Assembly: GCF_050624435.1 (NCBI RefSeq) | Contig: NC_134545.1 | Coordinates: forward strand, 90,034,563 to 90,098,562 | Length of the DNA: 64,000 nt | From: Tenrec ecaudatus | Taxonomy: Eukaryota > Chordata > Mammalia > Afrosoricida > Tenrecidae | Reading direction: 5' to 3' | In this document: one piece after another, positions 12,480 to 23,560 of the stretch | Layout: each line of letters begins with the position of its first letter | Position numbering within the stretch: the stretch's first letter is position 1 | Notes under the pieces: generated by a model | The model's input: the letters and a program-made list of their open reading frames with translations, nothing else | Database searches by the model: none | Told to the model about the DNA's origin: nothing | Made by a program: the position numbers and the translations under genes

Positions 12480-12629
12480 TTTCTCTCTCTTTATATACCT
12501 CTCTTATTTAGTTGGCTGCTGTATGTATCCCTGAATTGGGTTTGGCCCCTGCCATAGTTGCTGGACCTTGCCCCAGGGATGTATGTATATAGTAGCTTTT
12601 CTCTTATGCACTGTTTTTCTTTTTTAAGC
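10625..12629 (-). mobile_element. L1 3' UTR (2.0 kb)
   Basis: This is the source-type 3' UTR for the truncated copies elsewhere in the window: 10.65-11.25 kb matches the 3.86 and 60.6 kb copies, and 11.25-12.1 kb matches 36.07-36.85 kb. It includes a (TC)n run at 12,441-12,476, a shorter one at 12,386-12,402, and an A/C-rich stretch at 11,690-11,800 (plus-strand reading). It lacks the roughly 170-base duplicated module seen in the 36-38 kb copy. Confidence 0.8.
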
Positions 12630-15600
12630 TTACCTCAGTAAACTCATGCTGTACTTGTCCTTTCCTACTTGACTTACTTCACCGAGCATGATTTCCTCCA
12701 GTTCTTCCCATATGGCAATGTGCTTCATGCATTCATCGCTGCTTTTTAGGAATGCATAGTGCTCCACTGTATGTATGTACCACAGATTTTTTTATCCATT
12801 CATCAGTTGATGGAAATTTGGGTTGTTTCCAACTCCTTGCAATTTTGAACTGTGCTGACATGAACATTGGAGCACAGATGTCTGGCCCTGGTTTGTTTCT
12901 TGCCTCTTCTGGATATATGCCCAATAGGGGGATTACTGGGTTGTATGGTAGCTCAATCTCCATCTGTTCTGGATATCTCCAAATCATCTTCCATAGTGGC
13001 TGTAAATACCTACAGGTTCAACAGCAGTGGATGAGAGTTCTGATCTCCCCACAGCCCTTCCAACACTTGTTATTTCCTGATTTTTTTGCATTGGACTATC
13101 TTTGAGGTTGTTAGATGGTATCTCATAGTTGTTTTCATTTGTATTTCTTTGATAGCTAAAGATCGGGAATATTTTCTCATTTTCTCATATATTTATTGAC
13201 CATTCAGATTTCTGCCCCTGTGAACCTTCTGTTCAGGTTCTTTGCCCACCTACTTAGTGGGCAGTTAGTTATTTTTTCTTATTGTAAGCTTGAAAAGTAT
13301 TTCAGATTTTAGTAACAAGGCCTCTGTCTGATGTGTCACTGCTAAAGATGTTTTCCCAGTCTGTGGGCTCTCTTATTACTCTATTGGTGAATTCTTTAGA
13401 TGTACACAGTATATCTTCAATATATCATACTGGTCAATTTGTGATTCCTCTGTATTTGTATCCTTCCCTATTTCCAATAGCCTATGTATTCCCTGTTCCA
13501 AGGTTCTCAGGTTTGTCCCAATTCCCTCATTATTGGCCCTAATAGTTTAGGGTTTTACCTCAAGGTCTGTGATCCACCTTGATTTTATTCTTGGGAATGG
13601 AGTGAGATAAGGGCCTTACTTCGTTTTTCTGCGGGTAGATATCCATGTTTTCCATCACCACTTGTTGAAAAGGGCATCTGCTTCCCATTTGATAGTTTCT
13701 GGGCCCTTATCACAAATCAGTTGCCTGTATGCTGATGTTTTTCTTTCTGGGTCTTCAGCTCTTTTCCATTGGTCTGAATATCTTTCACTGTACCAGTACC
13801 ACACTCTTTTGACAACTGTGGCCATATAATATGTGCTCAAATCAGGTAGAGCAAGCCATCCCACTTTGTCCATCTTCTTGAGGAGTTTTCTGCCAATTCT
13901 GGGTTTCTTTCCTCTCCATATGAAGTTGGCAATCCATTTTTCCAATTCTTCCAAGAAGGATGATGGTATTTATATCGGGATAGCATTAAATTTATATAGT
14001 GCCTTGGGCAGAAATGACATTTTTACTATATTGAGTCTTCCCATCCATGAGCATAGGATATTCTTCCGTTTGTTGAGGTCACTCTTGGTTTCTTGTAATA
14101 GTGTTCTGTAGTTTTCTCCATACAAATCTTTTGTTCTTTTAGTCATGTATATCCCTAGATATTTCAATTTGTGCTTGGCTATTATAAAGGGTACTACCTT
14201 TTTACCTTTTTAATTGCCTCTTGTGTGATCTTGTCTGATGTGTATAGCAGTCTGATAAACATCTGTTTGCTGATCTTGTATCCTGCCACTAAGCTATATT
14301 CCTCTATTGCTTCCTACACTCTGTGGAATTTCAGGGGTTGTCAGTGTATAAAATCATATCATGTGCGAATAATGATAGTTTTGTTTCTTCCTTCCCCAGA
14401 CAAATACATTTGATGTATTTTCTTTGTCTTATAAAGTTAGCTAGGACCTCTAGTACAATGTTCAATAGGAGTGGGGCAAGGGCCATCCTTGTGTGGTCCC
14501 CTTTTTCAGTGGGTTTTCATCTTTTCTCCATTGATGACCACGTTGGCTGCTGATTTTTCACATATAGCTTGTATAATATTGAGGAATTTTTCTTCCATTC
14601 CAATCTTCTTGAGTGTCTTAAACAGAACAGGGTGCTGAATGTTGTCAAATGTTTTTTAAATTATTTATCGGTATTATCGTGTGGTTCTTATAATTTTTCC
14701 TGTCAATGTGGTGAATCATACTAATGATCTTTCAAATGTTGAACCATCCCGGCATCCCTGCTATGAATCCCACTTATCATGGTGAATTATTTTTTAATGT
14801 GCTTTTGTATTCTATTGGAAAGTATTTTGTTAAGGATTTTTTCATTGATATTTATTAGAGATATTGGCCTGTAGTTCTCAATTTTTGTGGGACCCTTGCC
14901 CACTTTTGGTATTAGAGTTATACTAGCTTCATAGAAAGCATTTGGGAGTTTGCGTCTTTTTCTATGTTCTTGAAGAGTTTGCGTAGGATTGGTGTCAGTT
15001 CTTCCCTGAATGTTTGGTAGAATTCTCCTGTGAAGGCATCTGGCCTCAGAGATTTTTTTGTTGGTAATACCTTGATAACTTTGTGTATTTCTTCTATTGC
15101 CATGAGTCTGTTGAGGTTCTGGACATCCATCTGGGATAGCCTAGGGAGAGATTTTTCCCCAAGTATTTTTTCATGTCTTCCAAGTTGTTGAATTCGTTAG
15201 AGTACATGCTTGTATAGGACTGTGTAATTATCCTTTTGATTTCATTAGGATCCGTTGTAATGTCCCCTGTTTCATCCCTCATCCTTGCTATTGAAATTTG
15301 TTCCTTTTTTAGGTTAGGTTTGCCAGTGGTCTATCAATTCTGTTAATCCAATTCTATCAATTCCTTTCAAAGAACCAACTTTTAGCTGCATTAATTCTTC
15401 ACATAGTTTTCTTGTATTCCCTCTCTTGTATATCAGCTCGGATTTTTATTATTTCTTTCCTTTTGCTATTAGTAAGATTGTTCTGGTGAATATGCTCTAA
15501 TTTGTGTAAGTTTTGTGCCAGCATATTAACCACAAGTCTCTCTTTCTTTTTCACATGTGCATGTATTGCTATCAGCCTTCCTCTGATGAAAACCTTTGCT

Positions 15601-16466
15601 ATATCCCAAAGGTTTTGGTACGTCATATTTTCATTCTCATTTGTTCCTAGAAACTTCCTGATTTTATTTCTGATCTGGGCCAATACCCACTCCTTTTGCA
15701 ACAGAGAGTTATTCATCCTCAAATTGTTTGCCCTTGTTTTCTTCTTTGTCCTTTTGCTGATTTCCCAATTTATGGCACAGTGGTCAGAGAAAGAACTCTG
15801 TATAATCTCTATGTGCTTGAATTTATTCAGGATCAACTTGTATCCCGGCCTGTGGTCTATCTTCAAGTATGGGCCATGTGGGTTTGAAAAGAATGTGTAT
15901 TTTTTTGTATTTGGATGGAAAGCTCTGAAAATATCAGGAAAAGTCATCCAATTGTGTTCTTTAGATCTGTTACCTCCTTGTTAAGTTTCTTTCCTTATGA
16001 TCTGTCTTTTTCAGAGAGTGATGTATTAAAGTCACCTACTATAATTGTTGAGGCTGTGATTTCTCTTTTCATCTTTTGGAGTGTTTGATTTATGAATTTC
16101 CCGGGTCTCTTGTTGGGCACATATATATTTATTATGCTCACTGGTTCTTGTTCTACTCTTCCCTTAAGTGTTATATAGTGCACCTCCTTGTGTTTTGTTA
16201 TGGTTTGTACCTTGAGATCAGTTTTTGTCAGAGATTAAGATTGCTACCTCTGCTTTTTTTGCATTGCCATTTGCATGGTATAGTTTTCTCCAACCTTTAA
16301 TTCTCAACCTATTTTTGTATGCAAGCTTGAGACATGTCTTCTGTAGGCAACAGATCAATGGGTTATGTTTTCTGAGCCAGTCTGTTAGCCTCTGTCTTTT
16401 AATGCCTGAATTCAGTCCATTGATGCTTGGTATGATAGCATCCATCTGTGGATTCTGTGATGTCAT
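12630..16466 (-). pseudogene. L1 ORF2 (endonuclease/reverse transcriptase), inactivated
   Basis: ORF2p is the L1 enzyme that nicks target DNA and copies L1 RNA at the nick. The ATG at 16,466 begins MTSQNPQMDA, as in the L1 family, and the stop is at 12,630-12,632. The span of 3,837 bases (about 1,278 codons) fits the usual 1,275. Visible landmarks, in order: the endonuclease start, where the catalytic Glu of 'CIQET' is Lys (CLQKT); GDFNT near 16,030; SDH near 15,795; RT-region frames around 15,100; and the tail 'NPVIPLLGIYP' near 12,930. The RT active-site FADD reads FAHD at 14,358-14,369, so a catalytic aspartate is lost. Stops and frameshifts split the frame into pieces at 16,218, 15,995, 15,399, 14,918, 13,970, 13,655 and 12,733. 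It is a dead copy. Confidence 0.9.
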
Positions 16467-16628
16467 CTTCTACCTTTTGTGTTGGGTGTTTTCCTACCTA
16501 CTTACCAGTTTATGTTGTGTGTGTATAGTTAATTCTTTCCACTATTGAGCTAATGCTATCTTATGTGCTGTTTTCTCTTTTTTGACCTCTGGGTGGAGTT
16601 GTTCTATGTGATAGTCTCTTATTTGTGC
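16467..16628 (-). other. L1 inter-ORF spacer
   Basis: The 162 bases between the ORF1 stop and the ORF2 ATG. Human L1 has a spacer of about 60 bases here, so this one is somewhat long. No motif is recognised. Confidence 0.6.
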
Positions 16629-17543
16629 TCAGTGTTGATCTTCTGTCCATACTGCGTCAGCAAAGAGCTTTTGTGGGGCTGGTTTCTTTTTATTTATTCT
16701 TTGAGTTTTTCCTTGCCTGGGAAGGCTTACTTCTTGATCTACCTTAATAGATAATTTGGCCGGGTATAGTATTCTTGGGTTTGCGTTATTTTCCTTTAAT
16801 TTTTGGAATATGTTACTCCATTCCTTTTTCTTATTCATTGTGTCCACTGATAGGTCTGAACATATTCTTATTTGGGTACATTTTTAAGTGTTTCCCTAGC
16901 AGTTTTTATAATTTTCTATTTTCCTCATAGTTGGATAATTTAACTATAATGTATCTTGGTGATTTCAGCCTCCTGAATGGCTTCCTGATTTTCATTTATT
17001 AAGCTGGGGAAGTTTTCCTCTAAGAATTCCCTCACTATTTTCACTGTTGACTTCTTTGTTGTATCTTGTTCCGGCAGTCCAATTAGTCTAATAGTGTTCC
17101 TCTCATAGCATCAGACATGGCTCTCAGGTCTTCTTCAGCTTCTCTGATTATCTTATTTGCTTTTCCCATTTTTTTTAGGTCTACTTGGTTATCCTCTACA
17201 TCACTGGCGCAATTCTAAGCCTCCTCAAGTCAGTTGGAAAAGTCTGTTAACTTATTACTGGGTATAGTTATTTCATCCCTATGTCTTGTATTTCCCCTTT
17301 AATTTGTTGCCTTTATCTCCTCTATCATTTCATCCTTTTCCTGTATTGCTTCCCTCGTATGGTATATGACTCCAAGCAGCATTCTGAAAATTTCTTTCTG
17401 TGGCAGATCAATGTCTGCTTCTTCTATACACATCGTTAGGTCATGACTTCTTCCGCCATTGTCTTCTGTTTTTCCTGCTTTTTCGTTGAGGCTTTTGGGC
17501 CTGCCTGCTGTTTAAATGTTGTTTTAGAGGAGCCCGGTGCCAT
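16629..17543 (-). pseudogene. L1 ORF1 (RNA-binding chaperone), inactivated
   Basis: ORF1p coats L1 RNA. The minus-strand ATG at 17,543 begins MAPGSSKTTFKQQAG, a basic, flexible N-terminus. The C-terminal domain is clear in the frame 16,847-16,629, with 'KEWSNIFQKLKENN' and 'PRILYPAKLSI' matching the family's 'REW..IF..LKEKN..PR.LYPAKLSF'. The total of 915 bases (about 304 residues) is normal for the family. A stop (ACC TAA) follows codon 35 or so, and further breaks occur in the coiled-coil region, so no intact product is possible. A one-base shift restores similarity just after the first stop, which suggests a frameshift there. Confidence 0.8.
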
Positions 17544-19320
17544 CTTCCAGAGCCAAGGAGCACTTGACTTTCTCTTGGGAAACTTGTATGAGTGCTTCTA
17601 TGAACTACGTGGAGGTAGCTGCACTGGGGATCAGACTACCGCTGTATCTTCCCATGGTTTCACTTTTACCCTAGCTGACCAGTATTCTGTTATTTGGAAT
17701 GTGAGTTGGTTAGTCTTCTCATGGGATGTTGTTTGGGTGGTTGTGGAACCACGAGGGTGGCATTTTACTGGCTGTTCACTCAGTAAACCGTAATTGTGTG
17801 TCTTATGGTGCTTGGAGCACCGCAGGTGGCATGTGGTGTTTCCCCTGCAACTGGAGTGATGTGGAGGGTGTATGAGTGTACCCTCCTTGGTGTCGAGCAC
17901 ATCGATACAGGCAGAATTACCCTAGTTGGAGAGATCGCTGTGGAGGTTGGACAGATGTTCTCGCAGTCACTTGTAGGGCCTTGGGGTCGTAAATCCCCCA
18001 GCCATTTGGGGTATGGTGGAGGACGGGTGTGATTTCCCCAGCTATGTGTAAAGCCAACAAGTTCAGGCAGGAGCTCCTACACTGAGCCATCAGTGTTGCC
18101 TAAAAGGAGGGGAGTGGCTTGGAGGCTGGTAGTGGCTTGTGAATGGAAAGAAACGGAGAAGAGAAGAAACAGAGAGAATGGAGAAAACAGACAAGAGAAA
18201 AAATAGAAAACTAACACACACACACCAAAATGCAAAGACAAAGCAAAAGTAAAAAGAGCCACATAAAAGAGAAAACTACAAAAAAGGATAACTGAGTCTG
18301 CTAAGACTGTGGCAGGCAAAAGAGAAGAGCTAGAAAAGGAGAGAAAAGAAAAAGTCAAAGAAGAAAAGAAAGAGAAAAGAGAAGGAAAAAAATATAAAGA
18401 GAGAGTTGAGCCCCATGCGATGCTGTGTAAAGCACGGCCATGTACCGTGTGCAGCAGTGTCACGGAGTAGGCTGAAGCTCTCCCCACTGGGTGGGACAAG
18501 TTGCCGTGGGCAGAGGATAGAGGGCTGGAAACCAGCAGTGGCATGTGGAAGGGAATAGAGGGAGAGGGGAGACACAGAAAAGAAGAAAGGAAGAAGAGAA
18601 AGAAGGAGAAAAAAAACACAATTGTGTTCCCTACGATTGGCTTGGTGGGAGAGAGAGAAGAGAGAGAGAAGAAAAAAAAAGAGTAAAGAGATGGCTGATC
18701 CTTTATCTCTTGAATGTGGGGCCAGAGAAGTTTAAACCCTGCTTCAAGGTGGCAGGTTGTTGTGCCCTTTTACTGCAAGGTCCCACAGGTGCTGGGTGGA
18801 ATCACCTTAGTTGGCAAGATCACTGTAGAGGCCAGAGTGAGGTTTTCTCAGCAGTGTGGAGTTCTGTAGAGGGCTGTTACAGCTGCCTTGTGTGGTGTGC
18901 AGTGCTCCCACAGAGGGCAGGCTGGAGATCCCCCTGCTGTTTGGGTTGAGTTGCCCTAGCGATAGGGTAGTGATCTGGAAGCCAGCAGTGGTGTAGGAAG
19001 GGAAAGAGAAGGAGAGAAGAAGAAAAAGAGAAAAAAGGAAAAAAGAGAACAAAAAACAAAACAAAACTGGGCCCATTGAGACTGACTGCAGTGGGAAAGA
19101 TAGAAGGAAGAGAGAATAGAGAGAGAGGACATAGATGAGTAAGTAAGGAGATAATTGAGACTGGCCAGCTGGCATTGAATTAAGTTATTCTGAAACTGAG
19201 ACTTGCTGCATGGGTCTTTGTTATGTTGATAGCCTCTTCTGGCATTCCTTAGCAGGGCCTCCCTTATTATGCTAATGTATGTTAAAGGACTTGTTCTACC
19301 AGTGGTCTTGTAGTTAAACA
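17544..19320 (-). repeat. L1 5' UTR with tandem monomer-like units
   Basis: Similar blocks recur at about 425-450 base spacing. A 'ggctggtagtggc'-type block followed by a long purine-rich run starts near 18,122, 18,524 and 18,973 (plus-strand reading). A second landmark, 'accctagttggagagatc' near 17,918, recurs as 'accttagttggcaagatc' near 18,803. Such monomers are known from rodent L1 promoters, where they bind transcription factors. Promoter function here is an inference. The purine runs at 18,130-18,400, 18,540-18,690 and 18,990-19,130 are nearly pure A/G. Confidence 0.65.
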
Positions 19321-19819
19321 ATGAGCTTGGCATTTGCAGTTTTTACCAAGAAAATATTTTTCTTTTTGATATTGGGCTTATGGGGTGACCTGATTGGGGG
19401 CTGTCACGCTGACCCCCAGGGGAGGAGATCCAGTTTCTCAAAGAGGTTGTTTTGTTCTCGGCCATCTGGACCTGAATTCACCCCCTGAACTATGACTATC
19501 CACTTATTTTCTGCCACACTGGGTCCTGACTCAGGTAAATTCCTATGTCTTTTCAATTCCCCCAATCTAAGGCTACCCTCTGACCCGATGCCAGGCTATG
19601 AGCCTTAAGGCACTTAACAGCTCGGGGGGGCTCTGGTGTGGGGTTCTGTGACTAGCTGTCAGCCATCCTCCTTGTGTCTTAGATTATGTCCCCTTTAGGA
19701 CGTCAACCTGGGGAAATTGCTACTCACTGCCAAACTAGGGTGCTGGTAGCTGCTCAGCTGGAGCCCCCCAGCCCAACACACCAAACTTAGAGCAATTTAG
19801 TGCATTCTCGGTTTTCTTT

Positions 19820-20230
19820 TTGAGTGGCAATCAAAGCAGAATTCAGGACAGACCCTAGCAACCTGATTTTAATTTTACCTTATCTCTCAATTTCCTGGTC
19901 TGGCAACAAGAGCTCCAGGTGGGTGAGTCTAACTGGAAACCATCTTCTTCTGTCTCCCCATTGTTGGAGGTTTTGCTGTTGTTTGCTTCCTGTTTGTGTT
20001 TTGTATGGTTTTCTGTATGTGAAATCCAGAAAAAGTAAAGTTATCGAGACAGATGAATCAGTATCAAGGGCATGGCAAGGGTTGGTTGAGGGGAAATGAG
20101 GAGATAACCACAATGAGTAAGAGAAGAAAATGTTGTGAAATTGATTTTGATGATGATTGCAAAACTCTTCTCAATGTGATTGTTTCATATGTGAAGTATA
20201 TGCCAATAAAACTATTTTTAAAAAAGAAAA
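19820..20230 (+). repeat. Old L1-type 3' end
   Basis: Its tail follows the plan of the ancient L1 3' terminus: 'aaatgttgtgaaattgattt', 'gatgatgattgcaaaactct', 'atgtgaagtatatgccaata', then 'aaaact' and an A-run at 20,216-20,228. It lies in the opposite orientation to the large L1 and abuts its 5' end. Confidence 0.55.
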
Positions 20231-20339
20231 TCCTTCAACCCGTCTGACTTCCTTTGGCCGTGGGATTGGCTGTCTTTGTTAGAGGAATCTGATCTCTGGA
20301 CTTAGAAATAAAACCCAGGGGACTGCTCTGGCTTGGCCT

Positions 20340-20500
20340 TACACACGGAGGGACCTTGAGTAAATGACCAAGCCTCACCCTGACTTGCTCTACTCACATG
20401 CACAAGATGGATAATAATGTCAACACGGCTTCATGAGTGTTGATTTAAATATGGTGGCTTATGTAAGTGCTATCTTTAAAATACATAAATATGAACAATA
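20340..20500 (+). repeat. MIR SINE
   Basis: 'gaccttgagtaaatgacca', 'cacaagatggataataatg' and a short-exponent tail keep the MIR order at high divergence. Confidence 0.5.
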
Positions 20501-21034
20501 AAATATGTCCATGTGAGTTTATTTTTGTAAAGAGAGTAAAGCCTGCTTGGTACTCATCTATTTTAATATTTTAATTTCAAATCTAGCATTTAAGCGCAAG
20601 TAGATAAGCAACCACTTATCCTCCAGGAACCACCTTCATATCATCGTTCTGACCTCTCCCTGCATGTCAATGTTTCTATAGTGTTTCTCCCCATCTCCTG
20701 TAAATTGCTATTTTCTGTTATCTGTGTCTCCATTTCCAGTGCTACCACCTGAATAAAAAACAAACAAACAAAAAACAATACTCAAATGTTTTCCAAAATA
20801 CCTGTTTTCCCCTCTCTCTTAGACTTTTACTGGCTTTCCAAATCATAAAGAAAATCCCCAACCCCTTAGCTCTCTACAATCTTGACCAATTAACTGTACT
20901 TATCTATATGTGCTTTAAGTATATCCGTGCACATAGTACAGCAATCAGGACATGTGATACTTGAGGTTAGGTGTCAATTTGACTGAGACAAGATTCTCAG
21001 TAGTTGGCAGTTATGAGGTAGTAAACCCCACAAG
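20501..21034. other. Unique sequence
   Basis: AT-rich, with an A/C-rich run at 20,755-20,780. No gene or repeat is recognised with confidence. Confidence 0.4.
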
Positions 21035-21215
21035 TCCTGGTTATGTTGTCAGGTAAGCTTCAGAAGATTGCAAGATTGACAGTTAAAACTCTCCAGTGTC
21101 TCCTTGGGAGAGAGATGAGTCTATCTTGTTTCTTTAAAAATGTTTAGCCTCTGAAACTCTTTATAAGGCCCCTACGAGTAAGAATGGACTCAATGTCAGT
21201 GTGTTAAGCCCTCCT
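21035..21215 (+). repeat. AfroSINE
   Basis: 'gggagagagatgagtctatc' near 21,105, 'agcctctgaaactctttata' near 21,147, and the 3' motif 'atggactcaatgtcagtgtg' at 21,185-21,204. Confidence 0.75.
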
Positions 21216-21336
21216 GATAAAATCTCTTTGGAGTCTGACCTGCTTCCAGTATAAATCAGGGAAGTAGATAAGCTTGCTTGCATCTCATTGGGTCAAGATC
21301 CAAATATGGCATCTAACTCCTGGTCCTTTTCCTTGT

Positions 21337-21838
21337 GTTAGTCCAGGTTGATTTGAGAAACAAATCCAGGGGCACCCATGTGTGTGTGTAAGAGAGATCT
21401 TTATGTCAAGAGCAATTATATAATGTGAAGCCATCCCACCTCAGTCCAGATCAAGTCTATAAGTCCAATATTAGCCCATATATCTGATAATAGTCCATAA
21501 TTTTGTCTTCTGACTCACGTAGCACATGCAAGGAGGCTGAATCCAGGAAGACCATAAACCTGATGATGAAAAAAGTCTTGAGGATCCACTGGCGGAGGAA
21601 GCATCTCAGTGGTGGAGCAGGTCTCTATATGGTTCCCCCAGCTCTCTAAAAGTGTCTCTTGAACAGGAAAATGAAGCAGAGAGAGTGTGACCCTTCTCCC
21701 AGGAGAAAGTTCCCACAATCCTCATGACAAGGCCACCCCCACATGGAAGCATCCTCACATTGTGACCCGATTGACAGGCTAGACTCCACCCCTGTATTTA
21801 TTTATCAAGTTGACATGACATTATGTAACTATCACAGC
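21337..21838 (-). repeat. LTR-like repeat A, 0.5 kb (inverted copy 1)
   Basis: On the plus strand it reads from 'gtgttagtccaggttgattt' (21,337) to 'gttgacatgacattatgtaa' (about 21,810) and 'ctatcacagcc'. The reverse complement recurs at 23,095-23,555, and a left-end fragment lies at 57,183-57,300. The termini, with (A)GTCAACTTG-like and TTTCTCTAGTCAACC-like ends, resemble mammalian solo LTRs of the MaLR/ERVL sort, but I cannot name the family. No retroviral genes are attached. Confidence 0.6.
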
Positions 21839-22129
21839 CTGCTGTGTATCCTAACTGTGAGTCCTCATTTAGTTTACTTTTTCATCTGTTGACCTTGCAC
21901 TGATTATCTGATAGTTTTACTCTTCCCAGGAAAAAATGCTGTTTCCACTATTCTCCACTTAAAATCTTTCCCCATTTACTGAGAATCTTTTTCAACCACC
22001 CCACCTGGGAGTGGCTTATTATTAACTACATCACATCAATATATGTCAACATGTTTGTTAACGTTTTTGGAAACCATGCTTCAAACATCTTTAGCTCTGT
22101 TTGCCAGCAAGGTGATTGGCCCATACTGA

Positions 22130-22255
22130 ATGTCTTACTTAATAGGTGCCTTTGGAATTCACATGGAAAATGAAGAAACTCTCTTCTCCCATAAAGACTG
22201 AAAGCTTCAGAAACTTTATGAGTAAGAATAGACTCAATGGTGTTGGTTGAAATCA
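22130..22255 (+). repeat. AfroSINE 3' half
   Basis: 'ctcttctcccataaagact' near 22,181, 'cttcagaaactttatgagta', and the tail 'atagactcaatggtgttgg' at about 22,228. Confidence 0.7.
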
Positions 22256-22479
22256 ATTGTTTTATCTGATCTAGAATTTCTCCATTTTAGAAAACAAGCT
22301 AAAAGAAAAACTTGCTGTAAAAGAGAAAATGCATTCTAAGCAATGCATTTCATTTTATATTATGGGAAAATTCACTGTTTCAGAATTTGATATACTTTAA
22401 AAATTGAAATAATTGTGCAATGGTCAACAAAAATCAAGACATAAATGTTCCACTATTTCCAAAACTTGCCACGTGTGCT

Positions 22480-23020
22480 TTTGTGATCAACTCTTTTCCC
22501 CATCACCATGCCCTGATTTTCACTGATATCCTTGATTATAGAGTTCCATTCCATTTTGTGGACATTCTACAGTTCATCGAATCACCGTTGATATTCATTT
22601 GGTTTTTCATACTTTTACTATTAGGAATCCAGCCCCTATAAATAGCCATGTACAGATTTTTTGCAAGATAACACATTTCATTATCTTGGAGTAAGTACCT
22701 AGGAATGATATTGCCTTTTATTTTTTTAATTTTACGTTATGAGAACTCACAGGCGTGAATGCACATCAGGACCGCAATTTGGGTGAAAACTTTGACAATG
22801 TACGAAAGTTCCAGTTGCCTTGTCAAAACTTGGTATTGTCTGTCGTTTCTTTCTTTTTTATCTTTTCTAGTTGGAGTGTAGTAGAGTCTTATTGTGGTGT
22901 TAATTCTTCCTGATGATGAAGATGTTTAGCTTCTCTTCATGTGCTATCTTGTCTCTGGGTATCTTTTGGAGTGAATCGTCTGGGGGTGGGGGTCTTGGTC
23001 AGTTTTAACCGAGCATCTTC
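22480..23020 (-). repeat. Ancient L1 fragment (ORF2 end/3' UTR)
   Basis: The plus-strand text is an antisense L1: 'gagtaagtacctaggaatga' (near 22,690), 'acttggtattgtctgtcg' (near 22,828), 'gtagagtcttattgtggtgt' (near 22,881), then 'ttctcttcatgtgctatctt'. The order matches the old mammalian L1 region around the ORF2 C-terminus. Confidence 0.65.
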
Positions 23021-23094
23021 ACATTATTTAGTTTTAAATTTTCACATAGCCTTGGTGTAAGAATCAGTGAAAAAGTGCATGGGAAAATCCAATG

Positions 23095-23560
23095 ATCATC
23101 TGTGGAAGGTATGTAATTTCATGTCAGCTTGTAGATCTAGAAGTGTAGGGGGTGGAGTCTAACCTGTCGATGAGGTCACAGCCTGATGGTCTCTCCTGGT
23201 GGCTGCAGTCTTATCATAAGGATGGTCCTGGGAACCTGCCCATCTTTCTCTGCTTTCACCTTCCTGTTGAAGAGCCACGCTGACACCTGTCAGAGCCCTG
23301 GAGATATGTCCACCGCCCTCGTATCCACAAGACTGTGCACCCACCAGCCGGTATTATCCCTGCACCCAGCACCTTTCCTGTGACTGGATGAGTCTGAAGG
23401 GGGACTTATGGACTAGTTTCAGACTTACAGAATTGAGTTGAATTGGGCTGGGATGTTTTTATGATATACAATTAGTCCTTGATATACAACTCCTTCTTAT
23501 ACATATTTGAGTGCCTCTAGATTTGTTCCTCTAGTCAACCCGGCTTAACACATCACTTAA
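23095..23560 (+). repeat. LTR-like repeat A, 0.5 kb (inverted copy 2)
   Basis: It begins near 'atgtaatttcatgtcagctt' (23,112), passes 'ggggtggagtctaacctgtc' (23,150), and ends 'ttgttcctctagtcaacccg' and 'cttaacaca' (about 23,523-23,552). This is the same family as 21,337-21,838 in opposite orientation, about 1.3 kb away. Confidence 0.65.

Larger units (their letters stand above)
10625..19800 (-). mobile_element. Large L1 LINE, nearly complete structure but decayed
   Basis: Reading the minus strand from right to left: a monomeric 5' UTR (about 19.3-17.55 kb, perhaps from 19.8 kb), ORF1 (17,543-16,629), a 160-base spacer, ORF2 (16,466-12,630), a 2-kb 3' UTR and an A-rich end near 10,625. The order and ORF2 length are those of placental L1. 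The 5' border is uncertain because an older repeat abuts it, and I found no convincing target duplication. Both ORFs carry stops and frameshifts, so the copy cannot move itself. At about 9 kb it is longer than a human L1 (6 kb); the extra length is in both UTRs. Confidence 0.85.

Noticed and set aside
15502..16548. Plus-strand frames of 107-160 codons with many Phe and Leu
   Set aside because: They are antisense to L1 ORF2, whose minus-strand frames carry the recognisable endonuclease motifs.
18077..19333. Several Phe/Ser/Leu-rich minus-strand frames resembling membrane proteins
   Set aside because: They are translations of the purine-rich monomers of the L1 5' UTR.
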